64,000 nucleotides of DNA, from positions 48,411-112,410 of the forward strand of contig JAFWCU010000016.1 in assembly GCA_017534305.1 (NCBI GenBank). The letters run 5' to 3'. Positions 9,740-17,942 of the stretch are shown in pieces (position 1 is the first letter of the stretch; each line of letters begins with the position of its first letter). The DNA is from Clostridia bacterium. GTDB lineage: Bacteria; Bacillota; Clostridia; TANB77; CAG-465. The notes beneath the pieces are model-generated. The model was not told the origin of the DNA. It worked only from the letters and a program-made list of their open reading frames with translations, and did not search any database. The position numbers were made by a program, and so were the translations under genes.

Positions 9740-9768
9740 TTGAAAAAGACACTGCTTTATGATATAAT
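9740..9768 (+). promoter_or_regulatory. Strong promoter of an orphan short transcript
   Basis: TTGAAA, 17-nt spacer, TATAAT, starting 10 nt after the murD stop codon. The next terminator is only about 95 nt further on. Confidence 0.7.
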
Positions 9769-9774
9769 ATAAGT

Positions 9775-9889
9775 GTATTTGGTGGAGGTGTTCTAGATAA
9801 AAAAAGTAGAATATTCAAAAATCAAAACACAAATAAATAAAATTAAAGTAATACAAAAAAAGGACGTACTGGAATAGTGCGTCTTTTTT
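9775..9889 (+). ncRNA. Candidate small RNA or tiny-ORF transcript in the murD 3' region
   Basis: A promoter (9740-9768) and a terminator (9863-9889) bracket roughly 115 nt with no gene of normal kind. Inside, GGAGG (9784-9788) stands 8 nt before an ATA codon at 9797 that opens a 26-codon lysine-rich frame ending at the TAG of 9875-9877, in the terminator loop. No ATG, GTG or TTG in that frame fits the binding site. It may be a small regulatory RNA, a murD 3' UTR product, or a tiny gene with an unusual AUA start. Transcription is inferred only from the flanking signals. Confidence 0.4.
9863..9889 (+). terminator. Terminator of the orphan unit (and of murD read-through)
   Basis: GACGTACT (9863-9870) pairs with AGTGCGTC (9876-9883), one G-U pair, followed by TTTTTT. 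Confidence 0.85.
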
Positions 9890-9929
9890 GAGCTTTATAT
9901 TACAATAATATTATATATATATTAAATAA

Positions 9930-9958
9930 TTGAATAAAGTTTTAATTTAAGATATTAT
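9930..9958 (+). promoter_or_regulatory. Promoter of the unknown three-gene operon
   Basis: TTGAAT, 17-nt spacer, TATTAT, 33 nt before the first small gene. Confidence 0.5.
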
Positions 9959-9991
9959 ATGTTTGAAATATTATGTTTTTTAGGAGGTTAT

Positions 9992-10132
9992 ATGAAGACA
10001 CCAGAACAAACAAGAGAATACCTAGAAAAAGTAAAAAAACTAAAAGTAACGGTAAATACATCTAAAGTGCAAAAAGACACTATTGATGAAATAATAAAAA
10101 AAGTTGAGAATAATAGCAATAAGGAGGAATAA
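9992..10132 (+). CDS. Small charged hypothetical protein (46 aa)
   Basis: I do not recognise this gene. It encodes 46 residues, MKTPEQTREYLEKVKKLKV to a C-terminal NNSNKEE, highly charged and predicted helical, with no membrane segment. AGGAGG sits four bases before the ATG, and the stop overlaps the ribosome binding site of the next gene (AAGGAGGAATAA), so translation of the two is probably coupled. It is the first gene of a three-gene unit with the 869-residue and 80-residue proteins and is too short for most gene callers. Confidence 0.65.
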   Translation: MKTPEQTREYLEKVKKLKVTVNTSKVQKDTIDEIIKKVENNSNKEE

Positions 10133-10134
10133 AA

Positions 10135-12744
10135 ATGGCAAATAAAAAGAGTGAACAAATTGCAATGGAAGAACTACTAAAAAAGATAATGTATGATGAT
10201 GTACAAAGAGAAGAACTAAAACAACATATGATTGATTCTTTAAAAGAGTTTCTTGTTGCTAAAGCCAAAAAAAGCTATCATAATCAAAATCCTCATGTTT
10301 TAATTGATAGAAGTTTGGAAAGTGGCCAAGTAATAGAGTATACTAAAGGATACGAGCTATATACTGATGTTGATGACAATATAGACAAAAGTAATGCTAT
10401 AGAAGTTGAAGGCGAAGTAATTGATGATGATGCAGATAACAAAAGAAAAGTTAAAGCTGTAGAAAATATGATAAATGAAGTTAACGGTCAAGTAAAATAT
10501 ATTGAAATGTATGAAAGAGATGCAAACGCAAACTTCTCTGGAAATAATGAAAGACTTTTTGACGACATTCAAAATTCATTATTGATTCATTCTAACGATG
10601 AAAATGCTGTTGCAAATAAAGCATATCAAGAAGCTGTTTTAGAAAATATAGAGTATATATCAAAAGCTTCACTTGAAGTGGATAGTGGAGTGACAGATAA
10701 AGTATTAAAAGATTTAGCAAAGACTGTAAAAAGTTTTAAAATTATTCCAAAAGGCTCATTAATAAACTATAGTAATGAAATCATAAGCTTCAATAGCAAA
10801 ATAGATAATCCGGAATTAAAAAGAAAAGTTAGAGGACCATTAACTTTTGCAATGGAAGAAGACGGAACACTAAAAGATTTTGATTACATTGATGCAAAAG
10901 CGGATGCAATAAATAGTAGTATTTATGATTCGGATTCATACAGTTCAAATGCAACAAAAGAAAAACAAATAAGTTATATAAACAGAACAGCAAATCAATT
11001 AAAATTAAATAATATGTTGGAATTAGCTTATCAAGGCAAATTTGAAGAATTTGCAAAGAATATGCACAAAAGCGAATTAATAGATACAATAGAATTTGGA
11101 ATTGCTGCATTTGAAGATTATGAAAAAGAAAAGAATAACTATTTTGTAAACAGATTAAAAACAATACCAAATGATTTAGGAACAGGTAAACGAGAACTAT
11201 TAGATGCTATAAAAGAATATAACACTAAAGATGGATTCTTAAATATACCGTTAAAATATAATGAAAAAGATGTCACTGCTAAAGAATTCTTTCAAGATTT
11301 AAAAGGAATAATAGAAAGAGATGAAATAGCTACATTAGGAATTCAGAAAGCTGTCAAAACTGTAGAAAAACAACCACTTGAAAAAGGGAATGATGAAGGT
11401 AATAATACTCCACCACCACAAGAACCTGAAGAAAATCAAAAAGAAAACGATGATAAGAAACCAATCATTATTGCACCTGTATTTCAAATCCGTCCAATTA
11501 TTACAGAAATTAAACTTGGAGATAAGATAAAAAACATATATAAGAATATTCAAAAGAGCAAAAATATAGATAAGCATAAAGACGGAGATAACTACACATA
11601 TAATTACGGCAATGAAAATGATAACAAAAAAGGAGAGCCAGAAGAGCCTGGAGAACAAGGTCAACCAGGAGATGATGGCTCAAAAGGCCAACCGGGAGGA
11701 GATAATCAACCTATAGTTGATCCAGAACCACCAATTGTAGAGCCAGTAACATATGTAGAACCTACACAAAAACCAGATAAGCCACAACCAGATGAACCAA
11801 TTGAAACCGAGCCAACCGAACCAACAGAACCAGTAATTCCACCAGAGGAAACTCAACAAGAGCCAAAAGTTGTACATAATGATGATCATAGTATAAACAA
11901 TTCAAACAATACAACAATAGTAGAAGATAATCATATTGAAATTCATGGCGATGTAAATATAGTTAATGGAGATATCAATACAGATAATAGTACAAACACA
12001 ACAAATATAGATAACAGCCAAAAAACAGAAAATATAATTAATGGTGATGTAGATGTTAGAAGATATGCAATTTTTATTGATTCTGAAAATCCAAGCGAAC
12101 CTGTAGATTTTAAAAACGAAGATGAGATTACTGAACAATATAAAGAAGAAATAATGGAAGCTATATTAAGCAAAAAAGATGAAATTATGAAGTATATGTC
12201 TAAAGAATCACATGAAGAACTAATTGAAAAATTACTAGAGGGAAGAAATCTAGAATTGTATAAGCATAGAATTGCAACATTAATAGCAGCAGGAGCAAAT
12301 AAAGAGGAAGCAACACTAGATTTATTACAACTAAAAGATGATATGGAATATGGAAATGCAACAGATTTAGATGAGGAAGAGAAAAATATTGTTGAACAAT
12401 CAGACATTGAAATAGAAAGTATTCCAGATTTAAATGAAGAAAAGTCTATAGATTTGTGTGCTAAATATGATTTTCTAAACTCAGCTGTTATAGAAAAAGA
12501 AAATAAAAAAATTGAAGTAATAATCAGAAGATCAACAGAATTAGAATTAAAAATTACTAATATGAAAGATCCAAAGACAATTGATCAGCTAAATCGAATA
12601 GATAAACAAAGGGGAATTGTTAGAGATGCAGAGTATGAAGTTGTTGAAGATAATCAGCCAAAGCTAATAGATGGTAACGAACAACTGAAATTAGCAAGCA
12701 GTCAAGAACCTGAAAAGAATAATAACGAAGAAATGTCAATATAG
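10135..12744 (+). CDS. Large acidic hypothetical protein with Pro-rich and Asn/Thr-rich middle
   Basis: Not recognised. The 869-residue protein has no signal peptide and no membrane segment, so it appears cytosolic. Residues 1-415 are helical and charged. From about 418 there is a low-complexity part: Pro/Glu-rich, then about 502-525 a collagen-like Gly-Pro-rich stretch (PGEQGQPGDDGSKGQPGG), then EPTEPTEP-type repeats, then about 585-640 an Asn/Asp/Thr-rich stretch with the repeated phrase GDVNIVNGDINTDNS and INGDVDV. The last 220 residues are again helical and acidic. The ATG lies 2 bases after the upstream stop, with its Shine-Dalgarno inside that gene. Domain order suggests a scaffold or filament-like protein, but that is inference only. 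Confidence 0.7.
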   Translation: MANKKSEQIAMEELLKKIMYDDVQREELKQHMIDSLKEFLVAKAKKSYHNQNPHVLIDRSLESGQVIEYTKGYELYTDVDDNIDKSNAIEVEGEVIDDDADNKRKVKAVENMINEVNGQVKYIEMYERDANANFSGNNERLFDDIQNSLLIHSNDENAVANKAYQEAVLENIEYISKASLEVDSGVTDKVLKDLAKTVKSFKIIPKGSLINYSNEIISFNSKIDNPELKRKVRGPLTFAMEEDGTLKDFDYIDAKADAINSSIYDSDSYSSNATKEKQISYINRTANQLKLNNMLELAYQGKFEEFAKNMHKSELIDTIEFGIAAFEDYEKEKNNYFVNRLKTIPNDLGTGKRELLDAIKEYNTKDGFLNIPLKYNEKDVTAKEFFQDLKGIIERDEIATLGIQKAVKTVEKQPLEKGNDEGNNTPPPQEPEENQKENDDKKPIIIAPVFQIRPIITEIKLGDKIKNIYKNIQKSKNIDKHKDGDNYTYNYGNENDNKKGEPEEPGEQGQPGDDGSKGQPGGDNQPIVDPEPPIVEPVTYVEPTQKPDKPQPDEPIETEPTEPTEPVIPPEETQQEPKVVHNDDHSINNSNNTTIVEDNHIEIHGDVNIVNGDINTDNSTNTTNIDNSQKTENIINGDVDVRRYAIFIDSENPSEPVDFKNEDEITEQYKEEIMEAILSKKDEIMKYMSKESHEELIEKLLEGRNLELYKHRIATLIAAGANKEEATLDLLQLKDDMEYGNATDLDEEEKNIVEQSDIEIESIPDLNEEKSIDLCAKYDFLNSAVIEKENKKIEVIIRRSTELELKITNMKDPKTIDQLNRIDKQRGIVRDAEYEVVEDNQPKLIDGNEQLKLASSQEPEKNNNEEMSI

Positions 12745-12756
12745 GAGGTAGAGTAA

Positions 12757-12999
12757 ATGGGTAAATTTAATGTTAATGTTGATGAACTTTTTAGATTAAA
12801 AAGAGATTTTGAAAATGGAATTGTTGCAGAAGAAGAATTAAGTGAACCAGAACATGTTGCTCTAGCTTACGTATATGAACTTGAAGAAGAAGAGTTTCAA
12901 AAAATAATTGCAATGCAAGAAAAAGAAATTGAAGATTATAAAATAAGACTTAAAGAAGCAATTGAGTATTTAAAGAAAAGAAAAAATTTTGAGGCTTAA
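12757..12999 (+). CDS. Small hypothetical coiled-coil protein (80 aa)
   Basis: Unrecognised 80-residue acidic protein, beginning MGKFNVNVDELFRLKRDFE and rich in Glu/Lys with a heptad-like C-terminal half (residues 40-78), probably a coiled coil. AGGAGG precedes the ATG and the gap to the large protein is 12 nt, so it is the last gene of the same operon. The operon terminator at 13053 overlaps the promoter of the next unit. Confidence 0.65.
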   Translation: MGKFNVNVDELFRLKRDFENGIVAEEELSEPEHVALAYVYELEEEEFQKIIAMQEKEIEDYKIRLKEAIEYLKKRKNFEA

Positions 13000-13023
13000 A
13001 ATATAGTTTTTTCAATATTTTTG

Positions 13024-13052
13024 TTGACAAACTGACAATGGCAATGTATAAT
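13024..13052 (+). promoter_or_regulatory. Promoter of the ylxM-ffh-ribosomal operon
   Basis: TTGACA, 17-nt spacer, TATAAT: perfect consensus. The expected start near 13059 falls inside the 5' arm of the terminator hairpin 13053-13080. Confidence 0.85.
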
Positions 13053-13086
13053 ATGTGTAAAGTTTAAAAGCTTTACACATTTTTTA
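13053..13086 (+). terminator. Terminator of the upstream operon, overlapping the ylxM start region
   Basis: ATGTGTAAAG (13053-13062) pairs perfectly with CTTTACACAT (13071-13080), followed by TTTTTT. It can terminate transcripts arriving from 12999; RNA started at the promoter just upstream would lack most of the 5' arm and escape it. Confidence 0.8.
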
Positions 13087-13097
13087 TGGGTGATAAT

Positions 13098-13418
13098 ATG
13101 GATAAAAACATTGAAATTTCTATGTTATACGATATTTACGGTAAGCTTCTTACTAATCGTCAACAAGAAATATTTGAAGAATATTATTTATATAATTTAT
13201 CTCTAAGAGAAATTGCAGAAAACAAAAAAATCTCATACCAAGCAGTAAGAGATAGTATTAAAGCAAGTGAGACAGCTCTTGAAAACTTTGAGTCTGTTAC
13301 TCATACATTAGAACTTAGAGAAAAAATGAACAAAGCATATGACTTATGTGATGAAGCAGACTTAAATAAACAAAGAGACAAACTAAAGAAATTACTAAAA
13401 AGTGAGGATGATATATAA
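13098..13418 (+). CDS. ylxM: YlxM-family helix-turn-helix protein
   Basis: 106-residue UPF0122 protein (YlxM/p13), a small sigma-factor-like helix-turn-helix protein encoded upstream of ffh in many Firmicutes and linked to the SRP pathway. The N-terminal part LYDIYGKLLTNRQQEIFEEYY and the helix-turn-helix (about residues 30-50, LSLREIAENKKISYQAVRD) are typical. The start at 13098 fits the family N-terminus and has GGGTGAT upstream; a possible ATG at 13086 lies in the terminator T-run and lacks a ribosome binding site. Its stop overlaps the ffh start by one base (TAATG). Confidence 0.88.
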   Translation: MDKNIEISMLYDIYGKLLTNRQQEIFEEYYLYNLSLREIAENKKISYQAVRDSIKASETALENFESVTHTLELREKMNKAYDLCDEADLNKQRDKLKKLLKSEDDI

Positions 13419-14752
13419 TGTTTGATAGTCTTTCAGATAAATTACAAAATGTAATGAAAAAACTTAAAGGACAAACAAGAATTTCAGAAAAAGAACTAAA
13501 AGAGATGCTAAGAGAAGTAAAACTTGCACTTCTTGAAGCAGACGTTAACTATAAAGTAGTAAAAGACTTCATTGCTTCAATTGAGGAAAAAGCTTTAGGT
13601 GAAGACGTAATGAAATCTTTAACACCGGGACAACAAGTTGTAAAAATTGTTAGAGATGAGTTAACAAATCTTTTAGGAGATACAAATTCTGGTATTAATT
13701 TTTCACCAAATCCACCAACAATTATAATGCTTGTTGGTCTTCAAGGTAGTGGTAAAACTACACTTTGTGGAAAATTAAGTAACTATTTAAGAAAACAAGG
13801 CAAGAAACCATACATGGTTGCTTGTGATGTATATAGACCTGCTGCTATAAAACAATTACAAACACTAGGCAAGAGCTTAGGAGTAGATGTTTATAGTGAA
13901 GAAAACAATAAAAATGTTGTAGAAATTGCTAAAAATGGTATAAAAGCTGCAACATCTAAGCTATGTAATGTAGTACTTATTGATACAGCTGGTCGTCTAC
14001 AAATAGATGAAGCATTAATGAATGAGCTAGTAGATCTTAAAAAAGCTATTAGACCACATGAAATAATGCTAGTAATTGACTCTATGGTAGGTCAAGAAGC
14101 AGTAAATGTTGCAAGAGACTTCAATGAAAAGCTAGGAATTGACTCAATAACAATGTCAAAACTAGATTCAGACACAAGAGGTGGTGCTGCACTTTCTGTT
14201 AAGAGCATTACTAAAAAGCCAATTAAATTTGCATCTGTTGGAGAAAAACTTAGCGACTTAGAGCCTTTCTATCCAGATAGATTAGCATCAAGAATTCTAG
14301 GAATGGGAGATGTATTATCTATCATAGATAAAGCTGAAGAAGCTTTTGAGGAAGAAGAAGCACTAGAGCTAGAAAAGAAAATTAGAAAGAGTGAATTTAC
14401 ATTAGATGATTATCTTGCACAAATGAAGAAAATCAGAAAAATGGGTTCATTCAAATCATTACTTGCTATGATTCCTGGTATTCCAAAAGAAATCAAGGAC
14501 GTAGAAATAGATGAAAAACAACTACTTCGTATTGATGCTATTATTACATCAATGACAAAAGAAGAAAGAAGAAATCCTAAGATTTTAAATGCTTCTCGTC
14601 GTCAAAGAATATCAAAAGGAAGTGGAAACACTGTTCAAGACATCAACCGTTTCATCGATAACTTTACACAAATGCAAAAGATGATGAAAAATATGATGAA
14701 TGGCAATGGAAAATATCCTAAAATGCCAGGAATGGACAATCTATTTAAATAG
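13418..14752 (+). CDS. ffh: Signal recognition particle protein Ffh (SRP54)
   Basis: GTPase that binds SRP RNA and signal sequences and delivers ribosomes to the membrane receptor FtsY. The 444-residue protein shows the N domain (1-90), the G domain with GLQGSGKTT near 107-115, DTAGR and the TMSKLDSDTRGG element, and the methionine-rich M domain (about 300-440, ending QKMMKNMMNGNGKYPKMPGM). Translationally coupled to ylxM. The order ylxM-ffh-rpsP-khpA-rimM-trmD-rplS is the classic Firmicutes arrangement. Confidence 0.96.
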   Translation: MFDSLSDKLQNVMKKLKGQTRISEKELKEMLREVKLALLEADVNYKVVKDFIASIEEKALGEDVMKSLTPGQQVVKIVRDELTNLLGDTNSGINFSPNPPTIIMLVGLQGSGKTTLCGKLSNYLRKQGKKPYMVACDVYRPAAIKQLQTLGKSLGVDVYSEENNKNVVEIAKNGIKAATSKLCNVVLIDTAGRLQIDEALMNELVDLKKAIRPHEIMLVIDSMVGQEAVNVARDFNEKLGIDSITMSKLDSDTRGGAALSVKSITKKPIKFASVGEKLSDLEPFYPDRLASRILGMGDVLSIIDKAEEAFEEEEALELEKKIRKSEFTLDDYLAQMKKIRKMGSFKSLLAMIPGIPKEIKDVEIDEKQLLRIDAIITSMTKEERRNPKILNASRRQRISKGSGNTVQDINRFIDNFTQMQKMMKNMMNGNGKYPKMPGMDNLFK

Positions 14753-14797
14753 TTAAAAACAAATAAAATATAATTCACTTAAGGGAGGTGAAACTTA

Positions 14798-15037
14798 ATG
14801 GTAAAAATTAGATTAAGAAGAGACGGTGCTAAAAAAGCTCCATACTACACAATCGTAGTAGCAGATTCAAGATATCCAGCTGATGGAAGATTCATTGAGA
14901 AAGTAGGAACATACAATCCAATGACTGAACCTGCAGAATTAAAACTTGATACTGAAAAAGTAGCAGAATGGATTAAAAAAGGTGCAAAACCAACAGAAAA
15001 AGTTGCATCATTAATCAAGAAAGCTGAAGAAAAATAG
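14798..15037 (+). CDS. rpsP: 30S ribosomal protein S16
   Basis: 79-residue S16 of the small ribosomal subunit, with the family start [17 protein letters not shown] and the segment [19 protein letters not shown] precedes the ATG. Second part of the SRP/ribosome operon, 45 nt after ffh and 12 nt before khpA. Confidence 0.97.
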   Translation: MVKIRLRRDGAKKAPYYTIVVADSRYPADGRFIEKVGTYNPMTEPAELKLDTEKVAEWIKKGAKPTEKVASLIKKAEEK

Positions 15038-15049
15038 GAGGACAAGTAA

Positions 15050-15298
15050 ATGTATAAAGAATTATTAGAATACATAGTAAAAAATCTTGTTAGCTCACCA
15101 GATAAAATTGAAATTTCTGAAAATGAAAATGAAGGAAAGACAGTTTTAAAGTTAAAAGTAGCAAAAGATGATATGGGTAGAATAATTGGTAAAGAAGGAA
15201 GAATAATTCGTTCTATTAGAGAAATTATCTATGCATACGCTGCAAAAGAAGGTAAAAAAGTATCTGTCGATGTTGAAGAACAAAAGGAGAACGCTTAA
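15050..15298 (+). CDS. khpA: KH-domain RNA-binding protein KhpA
   Basis: 82-residue single-KH protein (formerly UPF0109/YlqC). The RNA-binding GXXG loop is IIGKEGR near residue 46. In Gram-positive bacteria KhpA pairs with KhpB/EloR and affects small RNAs and cell elongation; the partner gene is not in this window. AGGAGG precedes the ATG. The stop overlaps the rimM start by one base. Confidence 0.93.
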   Translation: MYKELLEYIVKNLVSSPDKIEISENENEGKTVLKLKVAKDDMGRIIGKEGRIIRSIREIIYAYAAKEGKKVSVDVEEQKENA

Positions 15299-15801
15299 TG
15301 TCAAGTGTTTTAATTGGACAGATAGTAAATGTACATGGTATTAAAGGTGAAGTTAAAATTTATCCATATACAGATGATGTAGATAGTCTAGCAAAAAAGC
15401 TTAAGAAAGTATATCTAGATGAAGCTATGACAAAATCATATAAATCTACATGTAGAATTCAAAAAGGAATGCTTCTAGTTAAGCTTTCAGAAATAGACAC
15501 TGTAGAAAAAGCAGAATCTTTAAGAAAGAAATATGTATATATTTCAGAAGACGATTTAGATGAACTTGAAGAAGGTAGCTACTACGTTAAAGACCTTTTA
15601 GGACTAGATGTAATAGATACTGCAACAAACGAATCAATCGGAAAATTAGATTATGTTTTTAATACAGGTGCAAATGATGTATATGAAATAACAAAACCAG
15701 ATAATACTAAAATCTATTTACCTGCTATTAAACAAGTTATCAAGAAAGTGGATATAAAATCTAAAAAAATCTATGTAGAAATTATGGAAGGATTAATATA
15801 A
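15298..15801 (+). CDS. rimM: Ribosome maturation factor RimM
   Basis: 167-residue 16S rRNA processing factor that binds S19 and assists 30S head assembly. N-terminal RimM barrel (VLIGQIVNVHGIKGEVKIYP) and C-terminal PRC-barrel (SYYVKDLLGLDV, YLPAIKQVIKKVD) are both present. It overlaps khpA and trmD by one base each (TAATG), which indicates coupled translation. Confidence 0.95.
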   Translation: MSSVLIGQIVNVHGIKGEVKIYPYTDDVDSLAKKLKKVYLDEAMTKSYKSTCRIQKGMLLVKLSEIDTVEKAESLRKKYVYISEDDLDELEEGSYYVKDLLGLDVIDTATNESIGKLDYVFNTGANDVYEITKPDNTKIYLPAIKQVIKKVDIKSKKIYVEIMEGLI

Positions 15802-16490
15802 TGAGATTTATTGTGTTAACACTTTTTAAAGAAATGTTTATACCGTTTGTAGAAACTAGTATAATAAAACGAGCAATAGAAAAAGGAATTTGTTCTATTG
15901 AAACAATAGATATTAGAGATTTTACAGAGGATAAACATAACAGAGTAGACTTTCCACCATACGGTGGAGGAAGTGGTATGGTAATATCTGCTGAACCTTT
16001 AAGTAAAGCTATAGATTATGCTTTAGATAAATTAAAAGATGATCTCAAAGAAACTAAGATATTATATATGTCACCAAGAGGAAGAGTTCTAAATTATAAT
16101 ATTTCTAAAGAATTATCTGCTTCAGATTGTAACTACATTATTATTTGTGGTCACTATGAAGGAATAGATGAAAGAATAATAGAAGAATATAATGTTGAAG
16201 AACTATCAATTGGAGATTATGTCTTAACTGGTGGTGAGCTTGCTAGCCAAGTTGTAATGGATAGCATAATAAGATTACTTCCAGGAGCAATAACTGAAGG
16301 ATCACTAGATGAAGAATCACATACTAATGGACTTTTAGAGTATCCACAATATACAAAGCCATATGACTTTCGTGGAAGACTTGTTCCAGATGTTTTAATT
16401 TCTGGACATCATAAAAATATAGCAGAGTACAGAAAACAAGAATCTATTAGAATCACTAAGAAATTTAGACCAGATTTATTAGATAAATAA
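15801..16490 (+). CDS. trmD: tRNA (guanine-N1)-methyltransferase TrmD
   Basis: SPOUT methyltransferase that makes m1G37 in tRNAs to prevent frameshifting. The 229-residue protein shows PPYGGGSGMV, the knot region YMSPRGRVLN and IICGHYEGIDERI, then SIGDYVLTGGE. The C-terminal domain ends at ITKKFRPDLL, slightly shorter than some homologues but complete. Coupled to rimM; rplS follows after 50 nt. Confidence 0.96.
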   Translation: MRFIVLTLFKEMFIPFVETSIIKRAIEKGICSIETIDIRDFTEDKHNRVDFPPYGGGSGMVISAEPLSKAIDYALDKLKDDLKETKILYMSPRGRVLNYNISKELSASDCNYIIICGHYEGIDERIIEEYNVEELSIGDYVLTGGELASQVVMDSIIRLLPGAITEGSLDEESHTNGLLEYPQYTKPYDFRGRLVPDVLISGHHKNIAEYRKQESIRITKKFRPDLLDK

Positions 16491-16540
16491 AAAAAGATAA
16501 AAATAATTGAAATAATTCCAAAAAGGAGGGAAATTTAGTA

Positions 16541-16891
16541 ATGGATATTATAAACGCAATCGAAAACGAATATAAAAAAGAAGAAATCGTACCTTTCAAA
16601 GTAGGTGATACAGTTAACGTTCACTTAAAAATTAAAGAAGGAAACAAAGAAAGAATCCAAGTTTTCACAGGTACAGTTATTAAACGTCAAAACAGTGGTT
16701 TAAACGAAACTTTCACAGTAAGAAAAATCTCTTATGGTGTTGGTGTAGAAAAAACATTCCCAACTCATTCACCAAAGATTGAAAAAATCGAAGTTAAAAG
16801 AGCTGGTAAAGTTAGACGTGCTAGATTATACTACTTAAGAGACAGAGTTGGTAAAGCAGCTAAAACTAAAGAAGCTACAGAAAACAACTAA
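16541..16891 (+). CDS. rplS: 50S ribosomal protein L19
   Basis: 116-residue L19, located at the subunit interface. Typical features are [28 protein letters not shown] and the C-terminal [17 protein letters not shown]. It has AAGGAGGGAA upstream and is the last gene of the operon; the terminator at 16919 follows. Confidence 0.97.
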   Translation: MDIINAIENEYKKEEIVPFKVGDTVNVHLKIKEGNKERIQVFTGTVIKRQNSGLNETFTVRKISYGVGVEKTFPTHSPKIEKIEVKRAGKVRRARLYYLRDRVGKAAKTKEATENN

Positions 16892-16918
16892 TTTTAAGTA
16901 AAAAAAGAATATATAAAA

Positions 16919-16950
16919 CCGGAGTATTTATTTGATACTCCGGCTTTTTT
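16919..16950 (+). terminator. Terminator of the SRP/ribosome operon
   Basis: CCGGAGTAT (16919-16927), 7-nt loop, ATACTCCGG (16935-16943), C, TTTTTT. The -35 box of the next promoter lies in its loop and 3' arm. Confidence 0.92.
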
Positions 16951-16960
16951 ATTATATAAT
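16932..16960 (+). promoter_or_regulatory. Promoter nested in the rplS terminator
   Basis: TTGATA (16932-16937), 17-nt spacer, TATAAT (16955-16960). The -35 box is shared with the terminator hairpin. Confidence 0.65.
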
Positions 16961-16989
16961 TGTATAGAAATAATAAACGAGGTAGTTAT

Positions 16990-17478
16990 ATGAAAAAAAT
17001 ATACATTATAGGGCCTGTTGGAAGTGGTAAGTCAACACTAGCAAAAGCTTTATCTAGAAAAATGAACATTAAATGCTATGAATTAGATATGGTTGTTTGG
17101 GATGAAAATGAAAGAAAAAGAACAGATGAAGAAATAGATAAAATATTTAATGAAATTTTAGCAGAGGATTCATGGATAATAGAAGATGTTGGGAGAAACA
17201 AATTTGCAGAAGGATTTAGACAAGCAGATGTTGTGTATTATATAGATTTAAAACCAAGTCTAATATATAAAAGATGTATTATGAGATGGATTAAGCAAAA
17301 ATTAAATCTTGAACCATATAATTATAAGCCAACGCTTGCTGGACTAAAAGATATGTTAAAATGGGCAAGAAGTAACACTAAAAAAAGAGATTTAAGAATA
17401 GCTAGCGCAAAAGAATATAATTCAAATCTAGTTATTTTAACATTAGATGATGTTAATCGTATGATTAAGGGGGATTAG
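16990..17478 (+). CDS. P-loop kinase (topology modulation/adenylate kinase-like)
   Basis: 162-residue nucleoside/nucleotide-kinase-like protein of the group often annotated as topology modulation protein FlaR. Walker A is GPVGSGKST at residues 7-15; a lid-like basic segment YKRCIMRWIKQKL follows near residue 95. The substrate is unknown. The ATG at 16990 has GAGGT upstream; the frame reaches 16960 but that part overlaps the promoter. One base separates its stop from the next ATG, so it is coupled to the GNAT gene. Confidence 0.75.
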   Translation: MKKIYIIGPVGSGKSTLAKALSRKMNIKCYELDMVVWDENERKRTDEEIDKIFNEILAEDSWIIEDVGRNKFAEGFRQADVVYYIDLKPSLIYKRCIMRWIKQKLNLEPYNYKPTLAGLKDMLKWARSNTKKRDLRIASAKEYNSNLVILTLDDVNRMIKGD

Positions 17479-17479
17479 T

Positions 17480-17920
17480 ATGGAAATAGTAAAAATTAAC
17501 AAAGAAAATATGGATGAAAAACTAATACAAATATATATAGAAGGATATAATCATCACCATAATGGAAGGCCAAAGTCTTTTAAAGAAAAATCATACGAAG
17601 AATTAAAAGAAAACTTTATAGCAGAGTTAGATGAGTGTACTGTACTAGCATTGAAAGATGAAGAATATAAAGCGATGGTATCATATCACTATAATACAAA
17701 ATACATTAAGGTTTTATGGGTAGATCAATTAGTAGTAGAAGAAAAATCTAGAAATAAAGGCTATGCCAAGATATTAATGGACGAAATTAAAAAGATAGCA
17801 ACAGAAGAAGAATGTGTAAGAATAGAGTTGTGCTGTTGGTCTTTTAATGACAACGCAATGGATATGTACAAACATTTAGGATATACAACTCAAAGAACTA
17901 TTTTGGAATTAGAAATATAA
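17480..17920 (+). CDS. GNAT family N-acetyltransferase
   Basis: 146-residue acetyl-CoA-dependent acetyltransferase. Motif A is VDQLVVEEKSRNKGYAKIL (acetyl-CoA pyrophosphate loop RNKGYA near residue 94), followed by LCCWSFNDNAMDMYKHLGY typical of motif B. Acceptor unknown. Its ribosome binding site (AGGGGG) is within the end of the kinase gene. No clear terminator follows; the next promoter starts about 20 nt later. Confidence 0.85.
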   Translation: MEIVKINKENMDEKLIQIYIEGYNHHHNGRPKSFKEKSYEELKENFIAELDECTVLALKDEEYKAMVSYHYNTKYIKVLWVDQLVVEEKSRNKGYAKILMDEIKKIATEEECVRIELCCWSFNDNAMDMYKHLGYTTQRTILELEI

Positions 17921-17942
17921 TCAAAATGAAATATTTATATTA

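Noticed and set aside
9776..9796. GTG or TTG starts for the tiny orphan frame after murD
   Set aside because: Those near GGAGG run at once into TAG at 9794-9796; only the ATA frame continues.
11943..12407. 154-residue frame on the minus strand inside the 869-residue gene
   Set aside because: Low-complexity Ser/Phe/Ile-rich product, no ribosome binding site, shadow of the AT-rich acidic coding strand.
13053..13086. Transcription attenuator in the ylxM-ffh leader
   Set aside because: The predicted start site lies inside the 5' arm, so RNA from this promoter cannot form the hairpin; treated as the terminator of the upstream operon.
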